A stretch of 64,000 nt of DNA, taken from the NCBI GenBank assembly GCA_963664935.2, contig CAXXSE010000004.1:62001-126000 (forward strand). Direction: 5' to 3'. This document shows positions 62,264-64,000 of this stretch, piece after piece. The position numbers and the translations under genes are program-made. The notes below the pieces were generated by a model that saw only the letters and a list, made by a program, of their open reading frames with translations, had not been told where the DNA came from and searched no databases. The DNA is from G963664935 sp963664935. GTDB taxonomy: Bacteria > Pseudomonadota > Gammaproteobacteria > Methylococcales > G963664935. How positions within the stretch are numbered: the first letter of the stretch is position 1; each line of letters starts with the position of its first letter.

Positions 62264-62605
62264 TCAAAATCTCAAAACCATTTGAGCACTGAAAATATCG
62301 ATTTCGGTTTGGAATTCCCCTTTTAAATTATGCCCTTGGGAAGTCGTATAATTAATTTTAGAGTTGTCGAAAAAGTTGTGTGCATAGCCAACATCAAGGG
62401 TAAGGTGTTTAAAAGCGGAATAACTTGCCCCCAGATTTAGCCCGTAGTGGGAGCTATCAGCAAACCGAGCCGACCTAAATTTGGCGCGTGGGACCGGCGT
62501 TTCTTCGTAGCTTAAACCGCCACGAAATATCCAGGAAGGATTGCTTTGAAAGCGTAGCCCGAACGCATTGTTACGTTCCACGATAATACTGGGAAATAAT
62601 GTCAA
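62264..62605 (-). pseudogene. C-terminal fragment of a FadL/OmpP1-type outer-membrane transporter
   Basis: The 113 residues are alternating beta strands typical of the FadL end: WIFRGGLSYEETPVPRAKFR, DSSHYGLNLGASYSAFKHLT, LDVGYAHNFFDNSKINYT and the terminal FSAQMVLRF with a C-terminal aromatic residue. The N-terminal two thirds, including the hatch domain, are absent; the upstream DNA is the end of a transposon. It was probably truncated by that insertion. Confidence 0.75.
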
Positions 62606-62691
62606 CCTGTTTAAGGTGATACAAACGAGGGGATCCCGCGCTGAATGAGGAGGAACATAAACCTCAAAGAGCGCGAGACTGAAATGCTGGT

Positions 62692-62910
62692 TTAGAAGGG
62701 AACGTCGTCGTCGAATGAACCCTCAAACTCGTCTGGGGATTCCCAGGGTTCTGGGGGTTTGAACGACTCTCGGATCATGAGACGTTGAATCTGGTCGGCG
62801 TAGATCTCATCGAAACTGTCGGTCAGTTGGTGGAGAAACTCGAACAAGATATCGACGGTTTCCACCGAGAGATCGGGCGGAAACAGACGATTGAATCGAT
62901 CATCTTTCAT
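62692..62910 (-). CDS. Small acidic protein of the Mu-type transposon
   Basis: A 72-residue product (MKDDRFNRLFPPDLSVETVD, EFLHQLTDSFDEIYADQIQR) with an acidic C-terminus. It overlaps the AAA ATPase gene by 4 bp and is last in the transposon operon. The function is unknown. Confidence 0.6.
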   Translation of the reverse strand: MKDDRFNRLFPPDLSVETVDILFEFLHQLTDSFDEIYADQIQRLMIRESFKPPEPWESPDEFEGSFDDDVPF

Positions 62911-63700
62911 CGGAGCACCTCAATGGCGTGTTGTAGCAGTTCATCGGGTAGATGATTGAGACCTTTAGGGACGGCCAATTGCATGGCGGTTTTAAGGATT
63001 TGTCCGGCTTGCCGGGGTTTGCCCTGGGACGCCTGGTGCAAGATTTCCAGTCCGGTATCGGAAAGCAAGGTTTGATGACACCCGATGGTTTTAAAGCTGT
63101 GCTTGATCATTTCGTTGAAGCGCGTACGATCGCTGATGGGGAGTTGTTCGAGTCGGACCTGGATACGGCTGGCAAGCGCGGCGTAGAGGGTCAAGCTCAA
63201 GGTATGAGTCAGTTGAGGTTGACCGACCAACCAAACGGTCATCAGGTCTCTCGAATCGAAGGCGAAGTTGAGGAAAGCGGGAAAGTCGCGAAAGAACTCA
63301 CGGGCAGATTTTGGGCTTCGTCGATAATCCAAAGGGGCAAGACGTTTTTGTGGTCGACGAGTTCGGTGATACGCGCTTTGATGTCGCGCCACAGTTGGGC
63401 TCTTCGGAAAGCGGGTTCGAGTTTGAGTTCTAAGGCCAGGTTACGATACAGGTCGAAGCGACCGAAATCGGTTTCGGCGGTATAGATCACCTGATATTGA
63501 TGTGGGTTGAGGGACTGGGTTAAGTGTCGAAAGATGGCGGTTTTGCCGACGCCCACCTCCCCTGTAAAAAGGCCGAGTCCGGGTAATTTCAATAACCAAT
63601 TAAAACGTTCCTGAAGGGACGCCAAGTGACCGTCATCCCAGAGTTCGCGCTGGTTTTTTCCAAGGGGTTGATCGGTGATGCCGAAGTGTTGTCGATACAT
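62907..63700 (-). pseudogene. AAA ATPase (ExeA/TniB-like) of a Mu-type transposon, frameshifted
   Basis: ATG 63700 starts MYRQHFGITDQPLGKNQREL. Walker A is FTGEVGVGKTAI and Walker B is LWIIDEAQNLP. Right after NLP one C is missing in a C run (near 63303); the true continuation REFFRDFPAFLNFAFDSRDL, MTVWLVGQPQL and SFKTIGCHQTLLSD lies in another frame to 62907. TniB/ExeA-like ATPases pick target DNA for DDE transposases. As given it is inactive. Confidence 0.82.
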
Positions 63701-64000
63701 TAAGGGTCCTCCTTCTCGGTATGAGTGAGACTCGCTTGGTAGGTTTGATAGAGGTCTTCTACGGTACTGGTGGTCGGCGGTTTGGCTGATGGGGTGGACT
63801 GTGGTTGACAGCGTTTTCGGTGAACATTGGCTTTGGCATCGAGTAACGCCACAGGCCCCAAGCATTTTCCATCCTCGTCTTCGACCGCAATGGCCTGATG
63901 ACGATGCGGATCAACCACGAGCATGACGGATTGGCCGCTGAGTTCATAAGGGACTTCAAAAACGGTACTCTGGAAGGTGACGGTTCCATCTTGACGTACT
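63700..64000 (-). CDS. Mu-type DDE transposase, C-terminal part (runs off the window)
   Basis: The frame is open to the right edge and reads VRQDGTVTFQSTVFEVPYEL, SGQSVMLVVDPHRHQAIAVE and DGKCLGPVALLDAKANVHRK. This is the Mu transposase C-terminal beta-barrel region found in TniA-like enzymes. It is followed with a one-base overlap (TAATG) by the AAA ATPase gene, the standard order. The catalytic core lies outside the window. Confidence 0.75.
   Translation of the reverse strand, partial: VRQDGTVTFQSTVFEVPYELSGQSVMLVVDPHRHQAIAVEDEDGKCLGPVALLDAKANVHRKRCQPQSTPSAKPPTTSTVEDLYQTYQASLTHTEKEDP

Noticed and set aside
1..64000. CRISPR array
   Set aside because: No series of regularly spaced direct repeats was seen on either strand, and there are no cas genes.

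Overview
The window comes from a gammaproteobacterial chromosome of intermediate base composition. The housekeeping block rplU-rpmA-obgE-proB / rpsT / murJ-ribF-ileS-lspA and the groups ispB / tRNA-Pro / tesA-ybbA-ybbP, ubiG-yciK-sufT and rraA-sel1-rapA are all arranged as in Gammaproteobacteria. A quinoprotein-associated SoxYZ-like carrier and a DUF302 lipoprotein next to mobA-fdhD point to a respiratory, possibly methylotrophic or sulfur-oxidising, lifestyle. I cannot name a genus from this sequence.

Layout. 0-7.7 kb: SoxYZ-like carrier, two lipoproteins, mobA-fdhD-DUF1289, and a double-CHASE sensor kinase whose receiver has been frameshifted off. 7.7-16.9 kb: a MITE, a NYN-domain protein, a 2Fe-2S oxidoreductase, a membrane-anchored MutS-like ATPase, a broken PP2C phosphatase divergent from a broken Sel1/coiled-coil/caspase lipoprotein, and a NamZ-type peptidoglycan glycosidase. 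17-23.3 kb: two intact core operons. 23.3-41.6 kb: a large accessory zone holding toxin-antitoxin modules, MITEs, a GC-rich foreign patch with a TIR remnant and an intact multi-TM gene, group II intron remnants, an integron-type cassette bounded by two attC sites, IS21 nested in an IS91-type transposase, a self-inverted integrase-type IS, and an IS4 insertion in the outer-membrane barrel gene of a decayed exopolysaccharide locus. 42.4-57.7 kb: mostly intact housekeeping genes. 58-60.2 kb: three tandem toxin-antitoxin modules. 60.3-64 kb: decayed secreted thrombospondin type 3 repeat and FadL-like genes, then a Mu-type transposase / AAA ATPase element running off the right edge.

The main theme is an intact core with accessory genes in decay. 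At least ten accessory or semi-accessory genes carry one-base frameshifts, often in homopolymers, or in-frame stops, and several are also split by mobile elements. The long core genes (rapA, ileS, murJ, proB, obgE) stay open throughout. This argues for real pseudogenisation under mobile-element pressure, although homopolymer sequencing error cannot be excluded for individual sites. The most unusual signals are the attC-bounded toxin-antitoxin cassette at 30.0-30.7 kb, the GC-rich TIR/multi-TM patch at 25.9-27.8 kb, and the IS whose second half was inverted exactly at its own terminal repeat at 36.3-37.7 kb.
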